From NCBI GenBank assembly GCA_016124635.1, contig WGNJ01000009.1, forward strand, positions 1 through 64,000: a DNA stretch of 64,000 nucleotides. Reading direction: 5' to 3'. Below the pieces are notes generated by a model. The model worked only from the letters and a program-made list of their open reading frames with translations. It was not told where the DNA came from and ran no database searches. This DNA comes from Alphaproteobacteria bacterium. Lineage in GTDB: Bacteria > Pseudomonadota > Alphaproteobacteria > Micropepsales > Micropepsaceae. Below, piece after piece: positions 37,909-47,360 of the stretch. Both the position numbers and the translations under genes were made by a program. Each line of letters opens with the position of its first letter. Position 1 is the first letter of the stretch.

Positions 37909-38664
37909 CTAATCCGCCTCGTTGCCCCTGTCGGCGAGCTGCATCGCCCCGCTCGCGATGATCGACGGCCCGCCAAAGACGAAGCAGAAGCGCGTCCGCC
38001 GCCGTGCCTTGAAGGCGTCGAGATAGCGTATCTCGCCGAGCGCGCAGAGCCGCTTGTGCGTGCCGTCTTCCGTCTCGCGCTTTTCGTCCTCGGTCAAGAC
38101 CGTGCGCAGCGGCACCGTGATCTCCTCGCCGGGCGCGAGCACGATGCTCTTCTTGCCGAACATCTTGTCGGCCGCGCCCATCACCTCCTCGAGCGGCGCC
38201 TCCGGAAAGTCGAGCATCATCAGCGTCGTCGCATGGTCGAGCGCGAAGGCGGGCGTCGTGCCGCTGTTCTTGACGATCACCGTCGCGTCCGTCCAATCGG
38301 TATCGAGTTGCGGCGCCGCGCCGGGCCGCACGGAGATGTAGGCGCGCGTCCGCCGCCGCGCGGCGTCGCGCTGCGTCAGCACCTGCCATGCGAGCAGCCC
38401 GATCACGCCGAGCCCGATCGCCGCGAGCAGCCAGATCAATCGATAGACGCCGGCCGCCGTGTCTTCGGACGCGCTCGGCGCCGCGCTGGGTAAAGGCGCC
38501 GCGGGCGCCGGCGCCGGTTCGACTTCGACCACGCGCTCGACGACGATCGCAGGCTTCGGCTGCGGCGACGGCGGGTAGTCCTCGGCGAGTGCAGGCGAGA
38601 GCGATGAGATCAGCGCGACGATCGGCAACGCGGTGCGCGCGAGGGCGGCGAGGAAACGGGGCAT
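37909..38664 (-). CDS. Exported/membrane protein of unknown function
   Basis: A 251-residue protein with an N-terminal signal peptide (to about residue 27, SPALA), a Pro/Ala-rich linker (PAPAPAAPLPSAAPS), one TM helix around residues 76-96, and a C-terminal domain of about 150 residues. That domain has ISVRPG and VIVKNSGTTPA, which suggests a beta-sandwich, and ends in GNEAD. No family was recognised. It lies alone between two repeat-filled gaps. Confidence 0.65.
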   Translation of the reverse strand: MPRFLAALARTALPIVALISSLSPALAEDYPPSPQPKPAIVVERVVEVEPAPAPAAPLPSAAPSASEDTAAGVYRLIWLLAAIGLGVIGLLAWQVLTQRDAARRRTRAYISVRPGAAPQLDTDWTDATVIVKNSGTTPAFALDHATTLMMLDFPEAPLEEVMGAADKMFGKKSIVLAPGEEITVPLRTVLTEDEKRETEDGTHKRLCALGEIRYLDAFKARRRTRFCFVFGGPSIIASGAMQLADRGNEAD

Positions 38665-38792
38665 TGAACCTGAAACGATTGTTGCAACATCCCCCGAGGC
38701 CCGAACCTATCGGCGCGGCTTGCGCCCGTCCGCCAACCACCGCGTGCCGCCGCCCTAACCCCCGGTTGCTGCTTCGAACTACGCACAGCGAT

Positions 38793-38942
38793 CTCCCTCC
38801 CCCTTGTGGGGAGGGATTAAGGGTGGGGGTACCTACGCTCTAAGAAGCGTCGCTGTTTGAACACGAAGTTACCCCCGCCCAAGCGCCGCAAGAGGCGAGC
38901 CAGCTCGCCGCGGCGCTATCCCTCCCCACATGGGGGAGGGAG
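38793..38942. repeat. MITE-like palindromic repeat, family B (copy 1)
   Basis: A 150-bp element with terminal inverted repeats of about 25 bp (CTCCCTCCCC....GGGGAGGGAT at the left, its inverse ending at 38942). Each end is itself a hairpin with a TTGT or CATG loop. Inner GGGTGGGGGTA and TACCCCCGCCC segments also pair. A second copy lies at 41361. It occupies the 288-bp gap before mcd and is non-coding. Confidence 0.75.
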
Positions 38943-38952
38943 CAGGTCGAAC

Positions 38953-40596
38953 CTAATTCTTCTCTTCGAGCAGCCGCCGCGCGATCACCTGCGCCTGAAT
39001 CTCGGCAGCACCCTCGAAGATGTTGAGGATCCGCGCGTCGCACAGCACGCGGCTCACAGGATACTCCATCGCAAAGCCGTTGCCGCCGTGGATCTGCACC
39101 GCGTTGTCGGCCGCGGCCCACGCGACGCGCGCGCCGAGGAGCTTCGCCATCCCCGCCTCGAGATCGCAGCGCCGTCCCGCGTCCTTCTCGCGCGCGGCGT
39201 AATAGGTGAGCTGGCGCGCGATCATGATCTCGACCGCCATCATCGCGAGCTTGTTGGCGACGCGCGGGAAGTTGATGATCGGGTTGGCGAACTGCACGCG
39301 GTCCAAGGCGTAGCGCAAGCCGAGGTCTAACGCCGATTGCGCGACGCCGACCGCGCGCGCGGCTGTTTGAATGCGCGCGCTCTCGAACGTCACCATCAGC
39401 TGCTTGAAGCCTTGCCCCTCTTCGCCGCCGAGCAGATTGGCGTGCGGAATTTCGAAGCCGTCGAAGCCGATCTCGAATTCCTTCATGCCGCGATAGCCGA
39501 GCACGCCGATCTCGCCGCCCGACATGCCTTTCGCCGGAAAGGGATCGCCGCTCGTGCCGCGCGGCTTCGGCGCCAGGAACATCGAGAGCCCGCGATAGGC
39601 GGGTGCGTTGTTGGTGCGCACCAGCAAGGTCATCATGTCGGCGCGCGCCGCGTGCGTGATCCAGGTCTTGTTGCCCGTCACCTTCCACACGTCGCCCTCG
39701 CGCACCGCGCGCGTGCGCAACGAGCCGAGGTCGGAGCCCGTGTTCGGCTCGGTGAAGACGGCCGTCGGCAGGATTTCGCCCGAGGCGATCTTCGGCAGCC
39801 AATATTTCTTTTGCGCGTCCGTCCCGCCGCCGAGGATAAGTTCGCCCGCGATCTCGGAGCGCGTGCCGAGCGAGCCGACGCCGATATAGCCGCGCGACAA
39901 TTCCTCCGACACCACGCACATCGCGAGCTTGCCGAGACCCGAGCCGCCGTGCGCTTCGGGAATCGTGAGACCGAAGACGCCGAGCGCGCCCATCTCTTCG
40001 ACGACGGAGATCGGAATGAGCTCGTCGCGTAGATGCCAGCCGTGTGCATGCGGCGCCACCTTGTCGAGCACGAATTTGCGGAACTGGTCGCGCACCAGCG
40101 CCAGGTCTTCGTCGAGCCCGATATTGCCGAAGGTCACCGCGTGCGGATGCTCGGCCATTTCCTTGGCGAGCCGCGCCTTCGCCTCGCTCTCGCCGTGAAT
40201 GAGCGCGCCGGCCGCGTCCATGAACTTGCCGATGACCTCGCCCGGCACGCCGAGCTGGCCCGCGCGCACGATCTCGCCTTGGCTCATCGGAATGCCGCCC
40301 ACGATCTGCGGCGCGTATTCGCGGAACGCGATCTCGAAGATCAGCTGCTCGATGGTGCCGAATTTCTTCGCCGCTTCCAGATCGCGCGCCCAGCGCAGCA
40401 TCTGCCGGAGCGCTTCGACATAGGTCGCGAGCCACGCATAGCCGTGCGCCTGCTCTTGCTCCTGATCGACACCGCCGGCGCCCGCATTGGCGACGCGGGC
40501 TTGCGTCGCGCGCCGCGCCGCGTCGAGCACGCGGTCGGCCGCATCGACCGTCGCCGCCGCCGTCTTGAACAGAGAGGATGTGTCGGTCTTCGTCAT
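38953..40596 (-). CDS. mcd: (2S)-Methylsuccinyl-CoA dehydrogenase (acyl-CoA dehydrogenase family)
   Basis: A 547-residue acyl-CoA dehydrogenase with an extra N-terminal helical domain of about 150 residues. That extension and length match Mcd, which oxidises (2S)-methylsuccinyl-CoA to mesaconyl-CoA in the ethylmalonyl-CoA pathway and passes electrons to ETF. The dehydrogenase core shows VFTEPNTGSDLGSLRTRA, WKVTGNKTWITHA and the C-terminal IHGGNGFAMEYPVSR. Proximity of ccr (41746) supports the pathway call. The ATG at 40596 lies five bases after the exoD stop, so they form an operon. Confidence 0.88.
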   Translation of the reverse strand: MTKTDTSSLFKTAAATVDAADRVLDAARRATQARVANAGAGGVDQEQEQAHGYAWLATYVEALRQMLRWARDLEAAKKFGTIEQLIFEIAFREYAPQIVGGIPMSQGEIVRAGQLGVPGEVIGKFMDAAGALIHGESEAKARLAKEMAEHPHAVTFGNIGLDEDLALVRDQFRKFVLDKVAPHAHGWHLRDELIPISVVEEMGALGVFGLTIPEAHGGSGLGKLAMCVVSEELSRGYIGVGSLGTRSEIAGELILGGGTDAQKKYWLPKIASGEILPTAVFTEPNTGSDLGSLRTRAVREGDVWKVTGNKTWITHAARADMMTLLVRTNNAPAYRGLSMFLAPKPRGTSGDPFPAKGMSGGEIGVLGYRGMKEFEIGFDGFEIPHANLLGGEEGQGFKQLMVTFESARIQTAARAVGVAQSALDLGLRYALDRVQFANPIINFPRVANKLAMMAVEIMIARQLTYYAAREKDAGRRCDLEAGMAKLLGARVAWAAADNAVQIHGGNGFAMEYPVSRVLCDARILNIFEGAAEIQAQVIARRLLEEKN

Positions 40597-40601
40597 GAGT
40601 C

Positions 40602-41246
40602 TCAAAACACCTTATGCCAAAGTTCCTGCGCGTGCTCCCACAGCCACGGCAGCACTTCGACCACGACGAGATAGAGCCCGAGCCCGCCGAGATAGAGCGC
40701 CACGATCGACGTCAGCACGCCGAACAGCACCAAGAGCCCGTCGCGGTTGATGATGGCGATGGAGAGGAAGGCGATCGCCACCCCCGGCGGCCCGTTGGTC
40801 AACGGACCCGGCGCCGCGATTACCAGCGCAAGAATGAAGACGAGCAGGCCGAGCAGCCGCTCGCCAAGCCAGCCGATCAGGAATTCGAGACGCGGCCGGC
40901 ACATGCGCTCGATGAAGCGCATGATCGGAATGCCGCGCATGATCGTCTTCTCGAGGTCGCCGCGCGCGAAGCTGCGTCCGGCGATCGACGCTGGCAGCCA
41001 CGGCGTCGCATAGCCGGCGAGCATCTGCAGCCCGAAGAAGAAGAGCGGAATGGCGGTCAAGGTCGCGACGCCCGGCGGCGCCACCGCGCTCGCGAGCCCG
41101 AACAACAGGAGCAGAAAGCCGAACGAACGCTCGGCGAGTCCGTTGATGACGTCTTGCAGCGACATGCGCTCGCCCGGGTGGTCCCGGATCACCGAGAGCA
41201 GCACCTCCGACGTCGACCGATGATTGGCATCCCCTGCTGTCGTCAT
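40602..41246 (-). CDS. exoD: ExoD-family exopolysaccharide synthesis protein
   Basis: A 214-residue membrane protein with four or five TM helices and the ExoD Pfam pattern: an N-terminal helix SLQDVINGLAERSFGFLLLL, then SAVAPPGVATLTAIPL, GRSFARGDLEKTI, and a Gly-rich PGPLTNGPPGVAIAFLSIAI. ExoD affects succinoglycan production and alkali tolerance in Sinorhizobium; its reaction is not known. The start was set at MTTAGDANH. mcd follows at five bases. Confidence 0.85.
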   Translation of the reverse strand: MTTAGDANHRSTSEVLLSVIRDHPGERMSLQDVINGLAERSFGFLLLLFGLASAVAPPGVATLTAIPLFFFGLQMLAGYATPWLPASIAGRSFARGDLEKTIMRGIPIMRFIERMCRPRLEFLIGWLGERLLGLLVFILALVIAAPGPLTNGPPGVAIAFLSIAIINRDGLLVLFGVLTSIVALYLGGLGLYLVVVEVLPWLWEHAQELWHKVF

Positions 41247-41360
41247 GTGCCGCTTCTTCTCTCCTCTCTCCGCTTTAGCGGGGGAGGTGTCGAGCCCGCA
41301 ATGCGCCGACCATAACGCACTATCGATCGCGGCGAGACGGAGGCAGTGCTGAGAACGCCA

Positions 41361-41522
41361 TCCCTCCTCCTTGTGGGGAGGGATAGCGCCGCGCCGCGCT
41401 TTGCGCGGCAATTTGCGGTGCTTGGGTGGGGGTAGGACGAAGCACAACACATGCGACCGCTGGCAACGTCTTCGTCGGCCGAGCGACCCCCACCCTTTGT
41501 CCCTCCCCACAAGGGGGAGGGA
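41361..41522. repeat. MITE-like palindromic repeat, family B (copy 2)
   Basis: A 162-bp element whose ends (TCCCTCCTCC.... and ....AAGGGGGAGGGA) pair with each other and match the element at 38793-38942. The inner GGGTGGGGGTAGGAC and CGACCCCCACCC segments pair as well. A GCGCGGC hairpin lies in the left half. No ORF is supported. Confidence 0.72.
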
Positions 41523-41674
41523 AACAACGAAGGTGAGGTCGCGCGCTTCGTGCGGTGCGAGCGCAGCCAGATGGGGGGCGAACGCCGAGGAAAACTTATC
41601 GGCCGCCAAGCATTAGAGGGGGAGCGAAGGAGGATCAGCAGTTTTGAATGATAGCGCTCGTTCTGATGCGCTGT

Positions 41675-41737
41675 CCCCCCATCCGTCTCGACGCGAGCAA
41701 CGGCTCGCGCCGATCCACCTTCCCCCTCAAGGGGGGA
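41675..41737. repeat. Family A palindromic repeat (inverted copy), possible ccr terminator
   Basis: The sequence reads CCCCCCATCCGTCTCGACGC...GATCCACCTTCCCCC, the reverse orientation of the copies at 46733 and 47361. It ends in a strong hairpin (CTTCCCCCC-TTGA-GGGGGAAGG read on the minus strand) 9 bp after the ccr stop, where it could end the ccr transcript. Confidence 0.65.
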
Positions 41738-41745
41738 AGAAAATG

Positions 41746-43077
<1,332 letters not shown>

Positions 43078-43388
43078 AACGCCTGGCAGGCGCGGACAGC
43101 CGGGGTTTCCCTAGGGGGAATCAGTCGCAAGTATCACGCCACTTGCTGCGTCGCAATATGACCCTGGCGCAACCAACGGGAATTTTGTCACAGAATTCCG
43201 GCGGTTTACTATCAGCAGGGCGGCAGAGGTCGAAAGTTTATTTCGCGCCGATCGCCTGTCCAAGGGCACACAATCGATTCGCAGATCGCACGATCACTGT
43301 CCCGAACGGGAAAGCGATGGATCACGACGGTGTAAAGAGCGCCGCAATGTTCACCAATCCGTCGGTTGAAAACGAGCGCGGTATTCCG
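43078..43388. other. Gap between ccr and the RexB-like gene
   Basis: These 311 bp carry the ccr promoter region on the ccr side (candidate operator at 43124-43156) and show no credible gene. The short open frames are not supported by codon usage or ribosome binding sites. Base composition drops towards the accessory module on the right. Confidence 0.45.
43124..43156 (-). promoter_or_regulatory. Candidate operator upstream of ccr
   Basis: GTCGCAA occurs twice in direct order (43124-43130 and 43150-43156), and the second copy is half of the dyad TTGC-TGCGTC-GCAA (43143-43156). The core TTGCTGCGTCGCA also occurs, with one difference, in front of ecm (56799-56811, TTGCTGCGGCGCA). The sites lie 47-79 bp before the ccr start. 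Confidence 0.35.
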
Positions 43389-43910
43389 CTAGGCGCCCTT
43401 AGTGTCATCAATGCCCGCTGCCTTTCGTCTCTTCTCAGTCTCAGCGTCGAGACGTGCAAGCTGAAGTCGAAGAAGCGATGCCGGCAACCCAAACGTAAGC
43501 AAAAATGACCAGATGCCAAGAAATAGATACGCTCGCGTAATCCACACGTTGACTGCCGTCGGAACGTCAGCCGCTTTGCGTAGAACGACCCCAACAAACA
43601 CCAGCCCGATCGCAATCAAATACAGCGTGAACAGCATGGAATGAAGGAGTACCCGCGCAGCAATCGCATCGCGCTGACCTTCGATACTGCGCCAGCTATC
43701 GCCCTGGATGAGGGCAGGGTCTCCCAGCACAGCAATGACGGCAAAGAGGAAGCCGGCAAACACTGTGAAGACAGTTATCAGTATCGTTATGGCGTCAGTG
43801 TTCTCACGAACGTATGGCTCCGCGAAATATGAACCGGCAAGAGCCGCGATCAGACTCGCAAGCACCAGCCCGACGCGAACCTTATCCGCCTTCCAAGATT
43901 CCTGAGTCAT
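43389..43910 (-). CDS. Four-TM membrane protein, RexB-like partner
   Basis: A 173-residue integral membrane protein with four predicted TM helices (about 12-31, 41-62, 88-110, 123-146) and a charged C-terminal tail. No enzymatic motif is seen. Its start lies inside the upstream gene: the two overlap by 29 bp and the ATG has a GGAA site eight bases before it, so translation is coupled. A cytosolic sensor followed by a small four-TM protein is the layout of lambda RexA-RexB, where RexB is an ion channel that depolarises the infected cell. The match is by topology, size and order rather than clear sequence identity. Base composition is lower in GC than the flanks. Confidence 0.55.
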   Translation of the reverse strand: MTQESWKADKVRVGLVLASLIAALAGSYFAEPYVRENTDAITILITVFTVFAGFLFAVIAVLGDPALIQGDSWRSIEGQRDAIAARVLLHSMLFTLYLIAIGLVFVGVVLRKAADVPTAVNVWITRAYLFLGIWSFLLTFGLPASLLRLQLARLDAETEKRRKAAGIDDTKGA

Positions 43911-44814
43911 CTAACATTCCGTGAAATTTCTGTAGCTCTGCCCACGCGTGATCACAATTGACCGTCTTGCCGTCGCTTTTGATCGTCGCGACCGATTTCA
44001 TGAAAATCTCCGATGGCGTGATCTTTTGGCCATCATTTGTCACAATCACATAATCCTCATCATCCGGGTTTTGAACGATATCGGCGGCCAGTTTCTTGAT
44101 CTCTTTTTCGCCGATGGTAAGAGCTTTTGACCGCCCGTCGGTCTTTATCGTCAGTGCGACGCGTAACCCGTCAGCATTCGCGTCGTTCTGCCGTCCGAGA
44201 AACGCCTTCACCGCTTTGATTGCCTCTCCAATCGCTCCCACGACGTGTGACTTGCGTTTGAGATATCGAGCGGTTGCATCATAGGTCGTCGCGCGAATTT
44301 CGATTTCCTTCACGCCGCGCTGGTGCAGCAGCTTGAGTTTGCTCGTGTTCGCAATCTTTGCCAGGATAAATTTCTTCGCGTCTTTGTTAAGCTTTGCTTT
44401 GTCAAACAGCATTTGGAGAAAGTAGCTTATGGACGCATCCCTCAAGCTTGTGGTGCACAGGCAAACGTCATCGCCCTTAATGAAAACGAACGCATCGCCA
44501 TCAAGCCATTCTTCACCTGGTAGCGGAGCCTTGGCCGTCTTCAGGTGCAGCTCTTCGGAGCCTTTCTTGATTTGTGGCACGACCGATGCGGACTCACCGG
44601 GTGTATCTGCGGTGATGTGAAGGAGGACCCCGCCTTTCGGGACAGACTTCACTCTGGCAAGGTGAACAACCTGCCCGCTGCGCCAAACAGTGCGATCGGC
44701 AACATCCTTTAGAGTCTTGATTGCGTCCCTAACGCAGGTCTCCAGGACAAACCCCGGCGCATCTATCCACTCTGCGCGTCGGTAGCTCAGTACCTTCTCT
44801 CGCGTGCTTGCCAT
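43882..44814 (-). CDS. RexA-like cytosolic protein of a putative abortive-infection module
   Basis: A 310-residue soluble protein without signal or TM segments. By eye and from memory of lambda RexA (279 residues), three blocks correspond in order: FVFIKGDDVCLCTTSL (109-124) to a FLFVEGD strand, KEIEIRATTYDATARYLK (169-186) to the H.HF..RTTVKVE region, and IKKLAADIVQNP (239-250) followed by NDGQKIT to RexA's IKKVAKDIIFNP and its D..G..LT stretch. KwaB of the Kiwa system (DUF4868) is a possible relative, but there the membrane gene comes first. The gene overlaps its four-TM partner by 29 bp. GC content and codon choice differ from the neighbouring housekeeping genes. It needs profile searches to confirm. 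Confidence 0.5.
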   Translation of the reverse strand: MASTREKVLSYRRAEWIDAPGFVLETCVRDAIKTLKDVADRTVWRSGQVVHLARVKSVPKGGVLLHITADTPGESASVVPQIKKGSEELHLKTAKAPLPGEEWLDGDAFVFIKGDDVCLCTTSLRDASISYFLQMLFDKAKLNKDAKKFILAKIANTSKLKLLHQRGVKEIEIRATTYDATARYLKRKSHVVGAIGEAIKAVKAFLGRQNDANADGLRVALTIKTDGRSKALTIGEKEIKKLAADIVQNPDDEDYVIVTNDGQKITPSEIFMKSVATIKSDGKTVNCDHAWAELQKFHGMLDDSGILEGG

Positions 44815-44960
44815 CGCAAATCCGGATCGTTGCAAATCGCGCGAAAATAGTAGCTCACGGAACACAAGTAAATTGAAGATGGTCCGAAGGAGATGGGGGT
44901 GTAACCAGGAAGTAGGCCCCATATCGCGGTTGTGCACTGCCAATGTAGTTTGTGGCGCCA

Positions 44961-45668
44961 TCATTCCAATCCGGCTAAAAGTCTGGGATCGTGCACGCCG
45001 AGCGCCGCCAAGGAATCCATCGCCCGGCTGATGCGGGCGAGGCGGAAGCGGTCGACGCAACCCGTGTGAATGCGGCCCGTGCGTCCGTCGTCGCAATCGA
45101 TGTAAGTCGCGGGCAGCACGCTGATCGGCTCGGCGCACGCAACGCAGTGGTGCCCCAACGCGATCGGCGGATGGCGCTGCGAATAAAGTCGCACGCAATC
45201 GAGATAGGCGAACCACGCCGCCTCGGCGCGCGCCGTCCCGCCGTCGTACTCGCGGATCGCCGCGCGCTCGTCGAAATAGCCCGGCCAATCGCCGGCGCCC
45301 CAAAGCTTGCGCCGCGCCGGCGGCGGCTCCGTCGCCATCGCTTCCGCAAGATCGGCGAACAAGGCGATCGTTTCAGGCGCCTCGCCGTCGGCGAGACACG
45401 CCTCGACCCACGCGTCCGGATCGGGCAACTCGACAGCGCGCGGCGCCGCGCCCGCGCGCGGCTGTCTCGCTGTCTCAACACCTATAGAAAGTGAATCAGA
45501 GACAGACGGACAGGCTGGCGCAGCGACTGCCGCCGTGGCTTGCGCCGGCTGCGTCTGCCGCGCCAACGCCGCGCGCGCCAAAGCCTTGAGCGAGAGGCCC
45601 CCTGTCTGTCTCGTCTCGAACCCCAAGGGCCGAGACGGCGAGACGCGAGACGCCGGCTCGTTCGTCAC
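44961..45668 (-). CDS. Unrecognised protein with a C-terminal Cys/His cluster
   Basis: A 235-residue protein I cannot assign. The first 90 residues are Ala/Pro-rich and look disordered. A helical middle part (VEACLADGEAPETIALFADL) is followed by a Cys/His cluster, HHCVACAEPI...C...HTGCVDRF, that could bind zinc. Its start overlaps the stop of the RepA-like ATPase by four bases (45665-45668), so it is the second gene of that operon. The pairing of a RepA-type ATPase with a small zinc protein suggests plasmid or prophage ancestry. Confidence 0.6.
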   Translation of the reverse strand: MTNEPASRVSPSRPLGFETRQTGGLSLKALARAALARQTQPAQATAAVAAPACPSVSDSLSIGVETARQPRAGAAPRAVELPDPDAWVEACLADGEAPETIALFADLAEAMATEPPPARRKLWGAGDWPGYFDERAAIREYDGGTARAEAAWFAYLDCVRLYSQRHPPIALGHHCVACAEPISVLPATYIDCDDGRTGRIHTGCVDRFRLARISRAMDSLAALGVHDPRLLAGLE

Positions 45669-46582
45669 GGCGGCGCGGTCGCCTCCGCCGGCGTGTTGGC
45701 TTGGATGATGCGGTGGACCTTATTGCGGTCGATGCCGGATTCCTTGGCGATCTGGCGGATCGACATCTTCGCCTCGCGCAGGCTCATCACCAGCGCTTTG
45801 TCCGCATCGCCCGCGTCTTCGATGTCTTTGATGGTCCACCGGTCGCCTTGCAGCCACGCTTCGAACGGATTGGCGTCGGCGCCGAAGATGCCGCGCGCCT
45901 TCTCGAGGTGGCATTCGAAGCGCGCGCCCTCGCTCATGCGATAGTTCTGCGGCCGCTTCAGCGTGATCACCGCGTGCAGCACGTCCTCGCGCTTCGAGGT
46001 GCCGCGTTGCGCGCCGCCTTTGCCCGCGTGATGCACGAGCAAGGTCGAGATGCCCTGACGCCTGAGCGCCAGGATCCAGTTCTGCGCCTCGACCCACGAA
46101 TCCTCGTCGTTCTCGCGGCCCCGCCCGCGAAACAGCGTCGAGATGTTATCGAGCACCAAAAGCTCGATGCCCTCGATGTGGAGCTCGATCGCGCCGCGTC
46201 CGTCTTCGGTGGCGAGATTGGGGATCGGCGCATCGCGCAAGAGATCGGGCGTCACGATGCGCAAGTAATCCGGATCGGGCATCTCGCTGCCTTCGGGCAG
46301 GCGCGTCGCCGCGGCGGCAAAGCGCTCCTGCAACTCGACGCCCGGCATCTCGCCGTCGACGAAGAGCACGCGGCGCGGCTTCGGCGCGCGGAAGCGCAGG
46401 AACTGGCTGCCGGTCGCAACCGCGAGCGCGCAGCCGATCGAGAAGTGCGTCTTGCCGATACCGCGATAGGCATAGACCATCGCCGATCCCTGCGTTTTCA
46501 AGAACGGCGCCAGCACGTCCTCGCGCGGCTGGAATTCGTGGGCGAGCAATTCGTGCAGGGATACCGGGAGGATGTCGTGCAT
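45665..46582 (-). CDS. RepA-like AAA ATPase with C-terminal helix-turn-helix
   Basis: A 305-residue RecA-fold ATPase of the AAA_25/RSF1010 RepA helicase type. The Walker A motif is AYRGIGKTHF, preceded by a strand ending SAMVYAYRG. The LFVDGEMPG strand contains the catalytic acid, and Walker B is LLVLDNIS, followed by LLVHHAGKGG. Residues about 260-300 form a Hin-like HTH (MSIRQIAKESGIDRNKVHRI). Such proteins come from plasmid or phage replication modules and may be domesticated in chromosomes. Direct and inverted repeats occur just upstream (46637-46667). It heads a two-gene operon. Confidence 0.75.
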   Translation of the reverse strand: MHDILPVSLHELLAHEFQPREDVLAPFLKTQGSAMVYAYRGIGKTHFSIGCALAVATGSQFLRFRAPKPRRVLFVDGEMPGVELQERFAAAATRLPEGSEMPDPDYLRIVTPDLLRDAPIPNLATEDGRGAIELHIEGIELLVLDNISTLFRGRGRENDEDSWVEAQNWILALRRQGISTLLVHHAGKGGAQRGTSKREDVLHAVITLKRPQNYRMSEGARFECHLEKARGIFGADANPFEAWLQGDRWTIKDIEDAGDADKALVMSLREAKMSIRQIAKESGIDRNKVHRIIQANTPAEATAPP

Positions 46583-46636
46583 GTCGGGAGCTGTCGGGGG
46601 GAGGGCCCGCGCCGAGTCGCTGGGCCGGTCCGCAGC

Positions 46637-46667
46637 CTTGCGTCATCTTGCGTTTTTGTCAAGACAA
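46637..46667. promoter_or_regulatory. Repeat cluster upstream of the RepA-like operon
   Basis: CTTGCGT occurs twice with a 3-base gap (46637-46643, 46647-46653), followed by the dyad TTGTC-AA-GACAA (46656-46667). The dyad supplies a TTGACA -35 hexamer on the minus strand, 55 bp before the RepA-like start; a good -10 is lacking. It may be an operator for the ATPase's own HTH domain or a vestigial iteron. Confidence 0.35.
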
Positions 46668-46732
46668 TCCGCAAATCAAAGGCGCAGCGCGCGACCTCCC
46701 TTTTCCCACTGCACCCGCAGGCGCGCGCCCAC

Positions 46733-46800
46733 TTTTCCTCCCCTGCGCGCCGCGAGGCATGCGGGGGAGGTGGATCGGCCGAAGGCCGAGACGGAGGGGG
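46733..46800 (+). repeat. Family A palindromic repeat (copy 1)
   Basis: Starts TTTTCCTCCCCTGCGCGCC, contains GCGGGGGAGGTGGATCGGCC, the hairpin TCGGCC-GAA-GGCCGA, and ends GACGGAGGGGG. It is nearly the same as 47361-47428 and inverted relative to 41675-41737. Copies 1 and 2 flank the P-loop kinase gene on both sides in the same orientation. Confidence 0.75.
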
Positions 46801-46829
46801 CGGTAACGATGCGAGGCGCGTGGTAGAGC

Positions 46830-47357
46830 ATGCGCATGGGCGTCAAAAACTACCTGATCGAAGGCGTGTCCGGCGCCGGCAAGACCTCGGTCGCCGAGGA
46901 ATTGCAGCGGCGCGGCCATCACGTCGTCCACGGCGATCGGGAGCTCGCTTATGTCGGCGATCCAGCGACGGGCGAACCGTTGGATCGCCGCGGCCACGAG
47001 CGCGCGGCCGACAGCGCGTCCTGGATCCATGAGCACCACCTTTGGCGCGTCGACAAAGTCCAAGCGCTCGTCGCCGATCGCGGTCATGCGCTGACCTTCT
47101 TCTGCGGCGGCTCGCGCAATCTCCATCGCTTCATCGATCTCTTCGACGAAGTCTTCATCCTCGAGATCGATCGCGCGACCCTCGATCGCCGCCTCGCCGC
47201 GCGCCCGCCCGACGAGTTCGGCGGCAGGCCGAACGAACGCCGGCTGATCGAGCGTTTGCATGCGACGCAAGAGGACATGCCCAAGCGCGGCGTCCGCATC
47301 GACGCGACCGCGCCGCTCGACCGCGTCGTCGACGCGATCCTTGAGAAGTGCACCTGA
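46830..47357 (+). CDS. Small P-loop kinase/NTPase
   Basis: A 175-residue P-loop protein similar to nucleoside or shikimate-type kinases. The Walker A motif is EGVSGAGKTSVAEEL at residues 9-23, and a Walker-B-like strand reads ALTFFCGG. A helical lid with several Arg residues follows (RRLAARPPDEFG, RPNERR). The substrate is unknown; homologues are usually annotated as AAA family ATPase or nucleoside kinase. It is bracketed by two direct copies of the family A repeat, so the gene could have moved or duplicated with them. Confidence 0.72.
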   Translation: MRMGVKNYLIEGVSGAGKTSVAEELQRRGHHVVHGDRELAYVGDPATGEPLDRRGHERAADSASWIHEHHLWRVDKVQALVADRGHALTFFCGGSRNLHRFIDLFDEVFILEIDRATLDRRLAARPPDEFGGRPNERRLIERLHATQEDMPKRGVRIDATAPLDRVVDAILEKCT

Positions 47358-47360
47358 CTC

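Larger units (their letters stand above)
41247..41745. other. Non-coding gap filled by palindromic repeats
   Basis: The 499 bp between the exoD start and the ccr stop hold no credible gene. They contain a partial family A copy (about 41256-41290), a full family B element (41361-41522) and an inverted family A copy (41675-41737). The exoD-mcd promoter must also lie here. Confidence 0.6.

Noticed and set aside
38793..41737. CRISPR array
   Set aside because: Repeats are few, palindromic over most of their length, not regularly spaced and lack unique spacers of equal size; no cas gene is present.
41243..41745. Coding extension of the minus-strand frame between ccr and exoD
   Set aside because: The frame runs through palindromic repeats and is an out-of-frame continuation of the ccr region; no start site or homology.
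43389..44814. Kiwa (KwaA/KwaB) system
   Set aside because: Membrane plus soluble partner also fits Kiwa, but the gene order is reversed relative to kwaA-kwaB and the sequence blocks followed RexA better; kept as an alternative, not the main call.
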